DNA of 7,891 nucleotides from an uncultured Fastidiosipila sp. Its GTDB lineage: Bacteria > Bacillota > Clostridia > Saccharofermentanales > Fastidiosipilaceae. The translations under genes and the position numbers were made by a program. Below are positions 1 to 6,132 of the stretch, one piece after another. Every line of letters begins with the position of its first letter. The stretch's first letter is position 1. The DNA lies in assembly GCA_938014865.1 (NCBI GenBank), contig CALLQJ010000427.1:1-7891 (forward strand). The letters are read 5' to 3'. Under the pieces are notes generated by a model. It had not been told where the DNA came from. It worked only from the letters and a program-made list of their open reading frames with translations, and ran no database searches.

Positions 1-71
1 CGGTAGTCGGATTTGAACCAACGACACTTCGGGTATGAACCGAATGCTCTAGCCAACTGAGCTATACCGCC
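1..71 (-). tRNA. tRNA-Met (CAT), elongator type, 3' end cut by window edge
   Basis: Read on the minus strand, the gene starts with acceptor strand GGCGGTA (71-65), followed by a normal D arm (AGCTCAGTTGGCTAGAGC). The anticodon stem TTCGG/CCGAA encloses loop TTCATAC, giving anticodon CAT. The T arm carries GGTTCGAATCC. The 3' acceptor strand begins TACCG and then runs off the window, so two paired bases, the discriminator base and any encoded CCA are not visible. The A/T-containing acceptor stem with a paired first position, and the close resemblance to the Bacillus elongator tRNA-Met (same anticodon loop, similar D arm), argue against an initiator tRNA, which has an unpaired first acceptor base and three G-C pairs in the anticodon stem. 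A CAT tRNA could also be the lysidine-modified tRNA-Ile2, but the anticodon arm fits elongator Met better. Confidence 0.93.
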
Positions 72-125
72 AAATTGCTTTTGCATCGCTGCGAAAAAAC
101 AGTTTTGCGCGGAACGTGCCTAATG

Positions 126-154
126 ATAGTAACAAGCAATCCGGCGAATGTCAA
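126..154 (-). promoter_or_regulatory. Sigma-A promoter of the tRNA-Met gene
   Basis: On the minus strand a perfect -35 box TTGACA (154-149) is followed, after a 17-base spacer, by -10 box TACTAT (131-126). The stretch just upstream (about 155-185) is very A/T rich with runs of A and T, as in an UP element. The predicted start near 119 gives a leader of about 48 nt before the tRNA 5' end at 71, as expected for a stable-RNA promoter. The neighbouring carbohydrate operon ends in a terminator upstream, so the tRNA is transcribed independently of it. Confidence 0.85.
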
Positions 155-230
155 CGGCAAATATTAAAAAATTTTACTTTCATGATTTGCACTTGTCTTC
201 GGCATGATTCCGCTGAGAATCTGTTCATTT

Positions 231-266
231 GCAAAAATACGGGAAGGCAGGGCGCTGCTGCCTCCC
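231..266 (-). terminator. Intrinsic terminator of the GH105-GH112 operon
   Basis: About 40 bases after the GH112 stop codon, minus-strand GGGAGGCAG (266-258) pairs with CTGCC-T-TCCC (250-241), leaving one bulged base and a 7-nt loop. It is followed by GTATTTTTGC (240-231), a short U tract. A weaker 6-bp hairpin (CTTCTG/CAGAAG, 273-295) lies between it and the stop codon. The rest of 72-304 holds only the tRNA promoter; no gene was seen there. Confidence 0.7.
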
Positions 267-304
267 CGGGACCTTCTGTCGGATGCGTTCAGAAGACCTC
301 TGCC

Positions 305-2476
305 CTATTCCTCTTCCTTCAGATCGAAAATGAGCTGCTGATAGGCATCAAGGGTAATTTCCCGCACGCCGTTTTTCAAGCGGATCTTGCTGCTGCGTTT
401 TTCGGCGCTGCTGTTTACGGCAATCATTTTGCCGAGCGCCGGGAAAAAGGCACAATCGAGCGCAGGATCCTCCGCCGTATAAAGCAGGATCTTATCCCCG
501 GCGAAGTCCGCAATCATTTCCAGGAGCATCTGAGCCGTCTCAGAGGAATAGATAAAGTCACTGAAGTACAGCGCCTGCCCTTTGCCGAAGCGCCGGCGCA
601 CGATAAGGGGCGCGCCTTCTTTCGCACTGAGGACTTCCGCTTCAGGATCTGTCAGGTAAAGACCGTCCTGCAGCGCAAAGTCCGCCGAGCTTTGCTGCAC
701 AAAGCGGCTGCCGCTTGCCTCCGGCAGCGGCCATTTGCCATGGTTGCTCCGGGCGCCCGTATCTTTGTCGACGCCGAAAACAGAAGCCAGACGGAAATAA
801 TGCTGATAGCCTTCCAGTGCCGACGGTTCACCGAAACCGATCAGGAGACCGCCGTTATAGGTCCATTCGCTGATCCGGCTGATCAGATCAGGATCGCTCC
901 AGGCTGCTCCGCCGCTCCAGGCCGTCCCCGCCTTGCCGCCGTTAATCAGGACATCATACTCCTCCGGCCGCAGGGCTTTTATTTCGGAAAAGTCCGCAAA
1001 GTCTACCTGAACGGGGAAACCGGCTAAAGCTTCGATGACGTGAATCAAGACGTGTTCATTGCTTTCGTGCCAATGCCCGCATAAGGTCCAGGGCCGCTTT
1101 GAGCCCCAGGCATGCAGGACCAGCACCTTGACCTTTGCCGTATACACCTCAGCGGCTTCATGCAGGGCTTTGATTTCACGGAATTCATCCGCCAGCTGCG
1201 CAATATAGTCCGTAAATTCCGGATAATCTTCCGTCAGATGCAGATAGCCGCCCATGCCGATCCGGTCAATCTTCACCCGCAAGAGCGCCCGGCGGATATT
1301 GAGCCAGTATTTGCGTGCCTCGGCCAACGGATCGCCGCCCGGGGCAAAACTCGGCGCGCCGCCCAGGCCGGTCGGAAAGAGATAAGGGTGAAGACGCAGT
1401 TCATGCGTTTTCACCGGCACCGCCGCACACATACGCGCCTCGTAGGCCGAGAATAGACATTTTATAATGCCGTCAAAGTGCATATCGCTAAAACGAGGGC
1501 CGTAAGGCTCAAGGCCGATCCAGCTGTCGTCGTAGAAGACATAGGCTTTCTTCCCGTGCCGGTGCACGATCTCCACGAGCTTGGCGCCGAAGTCCGCCAC
1601 GAAATCACAGACAAAGGCCATATAGTCTCGTTTTTTCTGATCCGGCGGCATGTGGGTGCTCTTATACTTCCCCTGATTGATAAAATCTTCGGCCGTCAGC
1701 GGATAGCCGCGGGTCTCGGCAAAATCATCAAGCATCTTCGCGGAGACGCTGAAATCATAGGCGCCCCAGTCCACATAGAGGTCACGTCTGGCTTCCTCGC
1801 TGCCCCAGATCCAGACAAAGTTATAAAAAAGACTGGTGAAACGCACGACATCCGTTTCGGGATGCTCTTCACACCATTTTTCCAGCCACTCAAGCATATA
1901 AGCCTGCACCGCTTCGTACGCCGGATCCAGCGGCATCAGGTGTTCTTTATCGAGCGCATTGGTCACGTGATTGTACATGGAAATTTCTTCCCAGATCCGG
2001 TACGCCATAAAACTGACCGTATAACGGCGGAAGGCAAGAGGCGCCTCGATAATGACCGTTTTCTTCTCCGGATCAAAACGCCATTCCGAGGGCTCCAGCA
2101 GACGGTTCTCCGTCCGGTCCCAAACCTGCCAGTACTTAAAAGCCGCCTCGCTCGCATTCAGCGCAAACTGTTCTTCAGAAAAGCCCTCCAAAAGCGGAAT
2201 TTCCAAGGCGTCTTCATTAAGTGCCAAGGTCCCTTCCGTCTGCAGAAAACACTGCTGCAGATAGTCCGGATGCTGCTTGGCGAAGGCATTATGCCCCCGG
2301 ATGATGCAGAGGGTTGAATAAATTTCAAAATCGCTCTGATAAAGGCTGTCATTAAGCTTGGTGCCGTCGCTGTCGCGGATCGCATCCGCGCCCCATTTTT
2401 CCGCCAGGGCAAAACTCAGCTCTTCATAACCGGCCTCACCCGGCAGGGTAAATCCGCCCTTTTCCCGTGTACTCAT
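305..2476 (-). CDS. GH112 beta-galactoside phosphorylase (1,3-beta-galactosyl-N-acetylhexosamine / galactosyl-rhamnose phosphorylase family)
   Basis: This 723-residue cytoplasmic enzyme (no signal peptide) belongs to glycoside hydrolase family 112, which uses inorganic phosphate to split a beta-galactosyl disaccharide into alpha-galactose-1-phosphate and a free acceptor sugar with inversion. The N-terminus (GGFTLPGEAGYEE, then KWGADAIRDSDGT at 27-39) matches the Bifidobacterium lacto-N-biose phosphorylase start (GRFTLPSEENF, LWGADAIRNSDGT). Other family landmarks are MYNHVTN (167-173), TDVVRFTSLFYNF (208-220), YDDSWIGLEPYG (315-326) and INGG (511-514). By alignment from memory, D317 is the general acid (D313 in the bifidobacterial enzyme), and R34, R212 and N169 match substrate or phosphate contacts. 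The expected order is a TIM-like barrel (about 1-445), a Rossmann-like domain (about 446-655) and a small C-terminal beta domain. The start is supported by AAAGGGG seven bases upstream. It lies 41 bp behind the GH105 gene, which favours galactosyl-beta-1,4-rhamnose from rhamnogalacturonan-I as substrate, but lacto-N-biose or galacto-N-biose cannot be excluded. Confidence 0.9.
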   Translation of the reverse strand: MSTREKGGFTLPGEAGYEELSFALAEKWGADAIRDSDGTKLNDSLYQSDFEIYSTLCIIRGHNAFAKQHPDYLQQCFLQTEGTLALNEDALEIPLLEGFSEEQFALNASEAAFKYWQVWDRTENRLLEPSEWRFDPEKKTVIIEAPLAFRRYTVSFMAYRIWEEISMYNHVTNALDKEHLMPLDPAYEAVQAYMLEWLEKWCEEHPETDVVRFTSLFYNFVWIWGSEEARRDLYVDWGAYDFSVSAKMLDDFAETRGYPLTAEDFINQGKYKSTHMPPDQKKRDYMAFVCDFVADFGAKLVEIVHRHGKKAYVFYDDSWIGLEPYGPRFSDMHFDGIIKCLFSAYEARMCAAVPVKTHELRLHPYLFPTGLGGAPSFAPGGDPLAEARKYWLNIRRALLRVKIDRIGMGGYLHLTEDYPEFTDYIAQLADEFREIKALHEAAEVYTAKVKVLVLHAWGSKRPWTLCGHWHESNEHVLIHVIEALAGFPVQVDFADFSEIKALRPEEYDVLINGGKAGTAWSGGAAWSDPDLISRISEWTYNGGLLIGFGEPSALEGYQHYFRLASVFGVDKDTGARSNHGKWPLPEASGSRFVQQSSADFALQDGLYLTDPEAEVLSAKEGAPLIVRRRFGKGQALYFSDFIYSSETAQMLLEMIADFAGDKILLYTAEDPALDCAFFPALGKMIAVNSSAEKRSSKIRLKNGVREITLDAYQQLIFDLKEEE

Positions 2477-2517
2477 CTTTTACCCCTTTCTTCTAAAACA
2501 AAAGCCCTGCCCCGCAC

Positions 2518-3567
2518 TTACAAAGCGCCGTCAGAATGCATTTTTTCATTGCGCAGGATCTCACTGAAGAAACACAAGGCCAGTCCTTGTCCCCAGCCCT
2601 GAATCCAGCGTCTGCTGATGTTCCGGTAGCCTTCCCGGTCACGCATGATCGCCGTACCGCCCGAGACATTGTCCACGCGCCCGTCCGGCCTTATATTCGC
2701 AATAATTCCGGGAATCGCCTTATTAATGTACTTAATATGCAAAGGATTCCCTTTCGCCGTCATCGCCGCCGCAATGCCGCAGGAGGCCGAAATTTCTTCA
2801 TAAGATTCCTCATCGTCCAGGATGGTCCGCCACAGGCCGTTCTCCGTCTGCAAAAGCTTCAGGGCTGCCAGCTGCTCATTGAGGCTTCCGGCAATATCCA
2901 TATAAATAGGATAAAGATAGGGTTCCGGCAGGTAGCGGCCGACCTGGCTCATGGTATAAGCTGCCCAGGCATTCGCCCTGCCCCAGTAAAAGCCCGACAT
3001 ATGATCTTTTGTAATATTGTTGTACCCGTGGTAAAACAGCCCGGTATCCATATTCTGCAGATAATTAATATGCCAAAGGTACTGATTTAAAGCATCGTCC
3101 ACCAGCGCATCATCTTCTAAGAGAACGCCGGCTCGCAGCATAAAAAAGGCCGCCATGAAGAGCGTGTCTGCCCAGGCCTGCTCGGGGAAATCATTATCCG
3201 CCGAAACCGTATGCTGAAGGCAGCCTTCGCCGAAACGCTCCGCCTTATTCACCAGGTAATCGATTTTATTTTTGGCAATGTCCAGGTACTTTTCGTCCCC
3301 GGTATGTTCGTAGAGGAAAAGCATGGCATGCCCCATGGAACAAATATTAACGGTGTTATCCGGCAGTCCGAGCTCGATATATTCATCGACCCGTTCTTTC
3401 ATAAGCTCAATATAGCGCTCATTCCCGACCGCCTTATATGCCTCGCAGATTCCGTGATACGCCACTCCGCAGGGCCAGTCCCAGGTCATGTCCATCCGCA
3501 TGGTCCGTTCCACAATTTTGTCGACAATTTCCGTCACTTGCTCTCTGTCAAATGCTAATTGCGCCAT
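2518..3567 (-). CDS. GH105 unsaturated rhamnogalacturonyl hydrolase (YteR/YesR-like)
   Basis: This 349-residue protein is a glycoside hydrolase family 105 enzyme. These enzymes are (alpha/alpha)6 barrels that hydrate the double bond of the 4,5-unsaturated galacturonic acid at the non-reducing end of pectin-lyase products, releasing it from rhamnose. Family landmarks in order are WDWPCGVAYHGI (29-40), SMGHAMLFLYEHTGD (77-91), QAWADTLFMA (130-139), SGFYWGRANAW (191-201), EISASCGIAAAM (258-269) and the C-terminal GWGQGLALCF (324-333). D134 in WADT matches the catalytic acid/base Asp (D143 in Bacillus YteR). There is no signal peptide, so it acts in the cytoplasm on imported oligosaccharides. The length is close to YteR (about 373). 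AAAGGA nine bases before the ATG supports the start. It is the first gene of the operon with GH112 and diverges from the AraC gene. Specificity for rhamnogalacturonan over unsaturated xylan, ulvan or gellan fragments is inferred from similarity and context. Confidence 0.88.
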   Translation of the reverse strand: MAQLAFDREQVTEIVDKIVERTMRMDMTWDWPCGVAYHGICEAYKAVGNERYIELMKERVDEYIELGLPDNTVNICSMGHAMLFLYEHTGDEKYLDIAKNKIDYLVNKAERFGEGCLQHTVSADNDFPEQAWADTLFMAAFFMLRAGVLLEDDALVDDALNQYLWHINYLQNMDTGLFYHGYNNITKDHMSGFYWGRANAWAAYTMSQVGRYLPEPYLYPIYMDIAGSLNEQLAALKLLQTENGLWRTILDDEESYEEISASCGIAAAMTAKGNPLHIKYINKAIPGIIANIRPDGRVDNVSGGTAIMRDREGYRNISRRWIQGWGQGLALCFFSEILRNEKMHSDGAL

Positions 3568-3828
3568 AAAATTACCGTCCTTTAATTTAAATACTGCTGA
3601 TAATACTTATCGTAGGTCTATTCTCTTATGCCGGCATTTTTATTTCTTCCTTTAAGCACTGTTTATCTGTGCAAATTTGATCAAATTAATCAGCAGATCC
3701 GCTAAACAGCACAGATTTCAGGAATTCTAATTGTACAAGATAGAGAGAACGCAAGTTTTTCCGCACCTGCGCCCCGCAGAAAAGCCCTTTTTCTGTGCTA
3801 TAATGAGCAAAAACAGAAAGGATGCCCT
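3568..3828. promoter_or_regulatory. Divergent control region between GH105 and the AraC gene
   Basis: This 261-bp A/T-rich gap separates two divergent starts. It contains a 17-bp dyad-ended element GCACTGTTTATCTGTGC (3656-3672), a perfect 14-bp palindrome AATTTGATCAAATT (3674-3687), and a second element TAAACAGCACAGAT (3703-3716) in the opposite orientation. The two outer elements share the modules TGTTTA and TCTGTGC. Element centres are about four helical turns apart, as expected for sites bound by an AraC-type activator. No good core promoter for the GH105 gene was found; TATTAT on the minus strand (3605-3600) is a weak -10 candidate with no matching -35, which fits an activator-dependent promoter. 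Operator function is inferred. Confidence 0.5.
3796..3804 (+). promoter_or_regulatory. Extended -10 promoter of the AraC gene
   Basis: TGCTATAAT carries a perfect TATAAT (3799-3804) preceded by TG one base upstream, the extended -10 pattern. No -35 resembling TTGACA stands 16-18 bases upstream, which extended -10 promoters tolerate. Transcription from about 3811 would give a leader of about 18 nt holding the ribosome binding site AAAGGA (3817-3822), six bases before the ATG. Confidence 0.65.
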
Positions 3829-4758
3829 ATGAGTCGATCTGACTTGCTGGAAATTGAATACAGAACCTACGAACTGCCCTCCGATTTTCCCATCAAACTG
3901 ATCCACGGCGAAGACTGGCGCATCTCCGATATCCCCTCGGGCGTGCTGCATTTTCACAACTGCGTCGAGATCGGCATATGCGAAAGCGACGGCGGCTGGC
4001 TGGATTTTCTCGACGGCAAGAGACCGTTCCGAAAAGGCGACATCACCTTTATTTCCGGGGATATCCCCCACACCACCTGGTCCCATCCGGGCACGGCGAG
4101 CAAATGGTCTTACCTTTTTCTGGATGCCGAAGAACTCCTCAAGCCGTTCTTCCCTTTGAGCATGCTGCCGAATGCCGAGCTTTTCCGGGAACTGCTTTAC
4201 GGGAACAGCTATATCCTGCCCGGCGCGGAATACCCGCGTATTGCGTCCTCTGCCTGCGCCATGGTCCGCGAACTTATTGAAGAAAAACTGAATTATGAAA
4301 TTGCGGTCCGCAGCCTCTTCTTAACCCTGGCCACCGAACTGATGCGGCTGAAAGCGGAAGACCCCTATAAGAACAGCAATCGAACCACCCCGATTGCACC
4401 GGCCCTGGCTTATATCAATCAAAACTATATGAAGAGCTTCCCGATTGACCGGCTTGCCGAATGCTGCCGGATGAGCTCATCTCATTTCAGAAAAGTCTTC
4501 AAGCGCCTGATGGGCATGAGCCCTTTAGAGCATCTGAATCATATCCGCATCCTCAAGGCCTGCTCGCTCCTGCGCATGACGGAAAGCTCCATACTGGACA
4601 TTTCCATCAGCGTCGGCTTCACCAGCCTGTCGAGCTTTAACCGACAGTTCAAAAGCCAGATGGGCGTCACGCCCAGCCAATGGCGCCGCCACGGCCTGCG
4701 GAACCGCAAGACCAGCGTGCTCAAGTACAGCGGCTGGCTGACCCCGCCGAAGAACTAA
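3829..4758 (+). CDS. AraC-family transcriptional regulator with N-terminal cupin domain
   Basis: This 309-residue regulator has two recognisable parts. Residues about 20-110 look like an AraC-type cupin sensor: LHFHNCVEIGIC (40-51) followed by FRKGDITFISGDIPH (67-81), the typical pattern of histidine-containing strands ending in a 'GD..FI...PH' turn. Residues about 190-290 form the double helix-turn-helix DNA-binding domain. The first HTH is around IDRLAECCRMSSSHFRKVFK (206-225). The second is around ILDISISVGFTSLSSFNRQF (255-274), with the family signature GF.S.S.F.R.FK...G.TPSQWR. The start follows AAAGGA at a six-base spacing. It diverges from the GH105-GH112 operon, so control of that operon in response to a pectin-derived sugar is the simplest reading; the ligand is unknown. 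The short C-terminal tail after the HTH (291-309) is not conserved family sequence as far as I can tell. Confidence 0.92.
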   Translation: MSRSDLLEIEYRTYELPSDFPIKLIHGEDWRISDIPSGVLHFHNCVEIGICESDGGWLDFLDGKRPFRKGDITFISGDIPHTTWSHPGTASKWSYLFLDAEELLKPFFPLSMLPNAELFRELLYGNSYILPGAEYPRIASSACAMVRELIEEKLNYEIAVRSLFLTLATELMRLKAEDPYKNSNRTTPIAPALAYINQNYMKSFPIDRLAECCRMSSSHFRKVFKRLMGMSPLEHLNHIRILKACSLLRMTESSILDISISVGFTSLSSFNRQFKSQMGVTPSQWRRHGLRNRKTSVLKYSGWLTPPKN

Positions 4759-4818
4759 ACAAAGCGGCCGGCTGAGCCCGCCTGAGAACTAAAAGCAGCC
4801 GCCGGCTCAGCTCGCCAA
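4751..4818 (+). repeat. Imperfect 34-bp tandem duplication at the end of the AraC gene
   Basis: Two units of 34 bases, 4751-4784 and 4785-4818, match at 26 positions by hand count. Both start with AGAACTAAA and share the core GCCGGCT-AGC (GCCGGCTGAGC / GCCGGCTCAGC). The first unit covers the last codons and stop of the AraC gene; the second lies wholly outside it. The units also create a dyad, GCTGAGCC (4771-4778) with GGCTCAGC (4804-4811), which can form a long-loop stem without a U tract. Confidence 0.6.
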
Positions 4819-4824
4819 AAGCCC

Positions 4825-4857
4825 AAAAAAAGACCTGCCGCTGAAACGACAGGTCTT
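4825..4857 (-). terminator. Intrinsic terminator of the ribosomal-protein operon after rplL
   Basis: On the minus strand AAGACCTG (4857-4850) pairs perfectly with CAGGTCTT (4837-4830) across a 12-nt loop, and five more T residues follow directly (4829-4825), giving a run of seven T. It sits 24 bases after the rplL stop. The plus strand reads the same stem followed by CTTGATTT, so it may also stop transcripts from the converging AraC gene. Confidence 0.93.
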
Positions 4858-4881
4858 CTTGATTTAAGTCTCGGATCAAGC

Positions 4882-5259
4882 TTACTTGATTTCGACTTCG
4901 GCACCGGCTTCTTTGAGCTTGTTAGCGACTTCTTCAGCTTCTTCTTTGCTGACGTCTTCTTTAACGTTATTCGGTGCATTGTCAACGAGTTCTTTCGCGT
5001 CTTTAAGACCAAGTCCGGTAACCTCACGGACCACCTTAATAACAGCGATCTTCGAATCACCGAAGCCTTTGAGCTCAACCGTGAATTCGGTCTGCTCTTC
5101 TTCTTCGGCACCGCCTGCACCGTCTCCGCCGCCTGCAACAGCAACGGCCGCAGCAGATACGCCGAATTCTTCTTCTAATGCTTTGACCAGCTCATTCAGC
5201 TCAATGACGCTGAGAGCTTTGATTTCTTCAATAAACTTATCAATTTTTTCGTTAGCCAT
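4882..5259 (-). CDS. rplL: 50S ribosomal protein L7/L12
   Basis: This 125-residue protein is the multi-copy stalk protein of the large subunit, which recruits and stimulates translational GTPases. Residues 1-35 form the dimerising helical N-terminal domain that binds L10 (KIDKFIEEIKALSVIELNEL). Residues about 36-57 are the flexible Ala/Gly/Glu hinge (VAVAGGGDGAGGAEEEE). Residues about 58-125 form the globular C-terminal domain with the factor-binding helices (KIAVIKVVREVTGLGLKDAK, 70-89). The length is normal for the family. An AGGAGG site precedes the ATG. It follows rplJ by 25 bp with no terminator between, and is the last gene of the transcript because a strong terminator follows. Confidence 0.98.
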   Translation of the reverse strand: MANEKIDKFIEEIKALSVIELNELVKALEEEFGVSAAAVAVAGGGDGAGGAEEEEQTEFTVELKGFGDSKIAVIKVVREVTGLGLKDAKELVDNAPNNVKEDVSKEEAEEVANKLKEAGAEVEIK

Positions 5260-5284
5260 GGAATTATCCTCCTAATCCAATATA

Positions 5285-5974
5285 TTACTCAGCGGCATCA
5301 GCCGGAGCTTCTTCTTTTTCTTCTGCAGCAGGAGCCTCTTCCGATTTCTCCTCCGCTGCGGCGGGAGCATCCGATGCTTCCGCGTCGCCGGCAGCCTCTT
5401 TTGCGTCCTCAGCGGCCGCTTCATCCTCTGCCTCGTCTTCTTTTTCAACAACAACTTCCGCTGCTGTTTCGGCACCCGCTTCTTCGCACTTGTCCGCAAT
5501 CGCTTTCAAAGAAATTGCCAGACCGGAAATAGGCGAAATCAGGCTGCCGACCAATTTGCCGTACAAAACCGGGAGATCCGGAATTGCCGCCAAAGCCTCA
5601 AGCACGTCCATGCTGACGACTTTGCCGTCACTGGCACCGCCTTTGATCTGAAAAACCTCATGTTCTTTGGAGAAATTCTTCAGGATCTTTGCCGGAGCCA
5701 CCACATCGTCCGTACTGTAAGCAACCGCCGTCGGACCTTTAAAAAGATCCGCCAGCTCTTCGTACCCTGCTTCACGCGCCGCTCGCACACCCATGGTGTT
5801 TTTCACAACTTTATATTGCACGCCGGCTTCGCGCAGACGATTACGCAAATCGGTATCTTCTGCCACGGTAAGTCCAAGGTACTCAGCAAGAACCAGCGTC
5901 TGTGCAGACTTAAATTCTTCCGTCAGCTCAGCAACAACCTGCTTCTTGGCCTCTAAAATATTTTCATTGGCCAT
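5285..5974 (-). CDS. rplJ: 50S ribosomal protein L10 with long acidic C-terminal tail
   Basis: L10 anchors the L7/L12 stalk to 23S rRNA and represses its own operon by binding the mRNA leader. Residues 1 to about 168 match ordinary L10: N-terminal LEAKKQVVAELTEEFKSAQ (7-25), the RNA-binding region with YKVVKNTMGVRAA (54-66), KGPTAVAY (79-86), and C-terminal helix ISGLAISLKAIADKCEE (149-165), which carries L7/L12 dimers. The protein then continues for about 60 residues of almost pure Ala, Glu, Asp, Lys and Pro (169-229), while standard L10 stops near 165-175. The reading frame is continuous and rplL follows normally, so this is an extension, not a frameshift. GAAGGAGGG lies just upstream of the ATG. 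Confidence 0.97.
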   Translation of the reverse strand: MANENILEAKKQVVAELTEEFKSAQTLVLAEYLGLTVAEDTDLRNRLREAGVQYKVVKNTMGVRAAREAGYEELADLFKGPTAVAYSTDDVVAPAKILKNFSKEHEVFQIKGGASDGKVVSMDVLEALAAIPDLPVLYGKLVGSLISPISGLAISLKAIADKCEEAGAETAAEVVVEKEDEAEDEAAAEDAKEAAGDAEASDAPAAAEEKSEEAPAAEEKEEAPADAAE

Positions 5975-5991
5975 GTCTTACCCTCCTTCAT

Positions 5992-6024
5992 AAAAAAATC
6001 CCTTATGCCTGAAGACATAAGGGA
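5992..6024 (-). terminator. Transcription attenuator in the rplJ leader
   Basis: On the minus strand CCCTTATG (6023-6016) pairs perfectly with CATAAGGG (6007-6000), with one extra closing A-T pair and an 8-nt loop, followed by TTTTTTT (5998-5992). This intrinsic terminator sits directly before the rplJ ribosome binding site and inside the transcript, so it acts as an attenuator and not as an operon end. A leader segment just upstream (GGGGA near 6047-6042 with TCCC near 6024-6021) could pair with the 5' arm as an antiterminator; that alternative fold is inferred. Confidence 0.85.
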
Positions 6025-6126
6025 CAGAAATTTCCATAAAATCCCCGAAGGGACTATTTCACTTCGTTCCTCGGCAAGAATTCCGAACCGGAATGTTACG
6101 CTCTCGCTCTTGCTGTCTCAGGCACT
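5999..6126 (-). ncRNA. L10 leader (autoregulatory mRNA element of rplJL)
   Basis: The roughly 150-nt leader between the promoter and rplJ contains the elements expected of the Firmicutes L10 leader. A stem of GCAAGA (6113-6108) with TCTTGC (6079-6074) encloses an asymmetric internal segment GCGAGAGCGTAAC and a tight hairpin ATTCCG-GTT-CGGAAT (6094-6080). The conserved motif TGCCGAGG (6076-6069) follows. A small UUCG-capped hairpin (TCCC-TTCG-GGGA, 6053-6042) comes next, then the attenuator. In known cases free L10 (or L10-L12) binds the upstream element and favours termination, matching stalk protein supply to rRNA. Assignment rests on motif and position; a covariance-model search would settle it. 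Confidence 0.8.
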
Positions 6127-6132
6127 TTTTGA

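Noticed and set aside
1..304. tRNA-Met as the integration site of a mobile sugar-utilisation island
   Set aside because: The tRNA 3' end, where integrases usually recombine, points away from the sugar genes toward the left edge; no integrase, no repeated tRNA fragment and no direct repeats were seen to the right of it.
116..2317. Long plus-strand open frames opposite the GH112 gene (116-1027, 1112-1456, 1478-2317)
   Set aside because: They are antisense to a gene with clear family motifs, have no convincing ribosome binding sites, and their translations resemble no known family.
2536..3558. Plus-strand open frames opposite the GH105 gene
   Set aside because: Antisense shadows of a confidently assigned gene; no start signals or domain features.
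4771..4811. GCTGAGCC/GGCTCAGC dyad as the AraC-gene terminator
   Set aside because: The loop is about 25 nt and no T tract follows on the plus strand; the downstream 4830-4857 stem is a better stop for both directions.
5285..5471. Frameshift as the origin of the L10 acidic tail
   Set aside because: The L10 frame continues smoothly from the conserved helix into the tail, codon composition is consistent, and rplL follows at normal spacing with its own ribosome binding site.
5272..5499. Lys/Arg-rich minus-strand open frame overlapping the L10 tail
   Set aside because: It is the alternative frame of the GAA/GCA-rich tail sequence, which reads as Lys/Arg when shifted; it has no ribosome binding site and overlaps rplJ entirely or nearly so.
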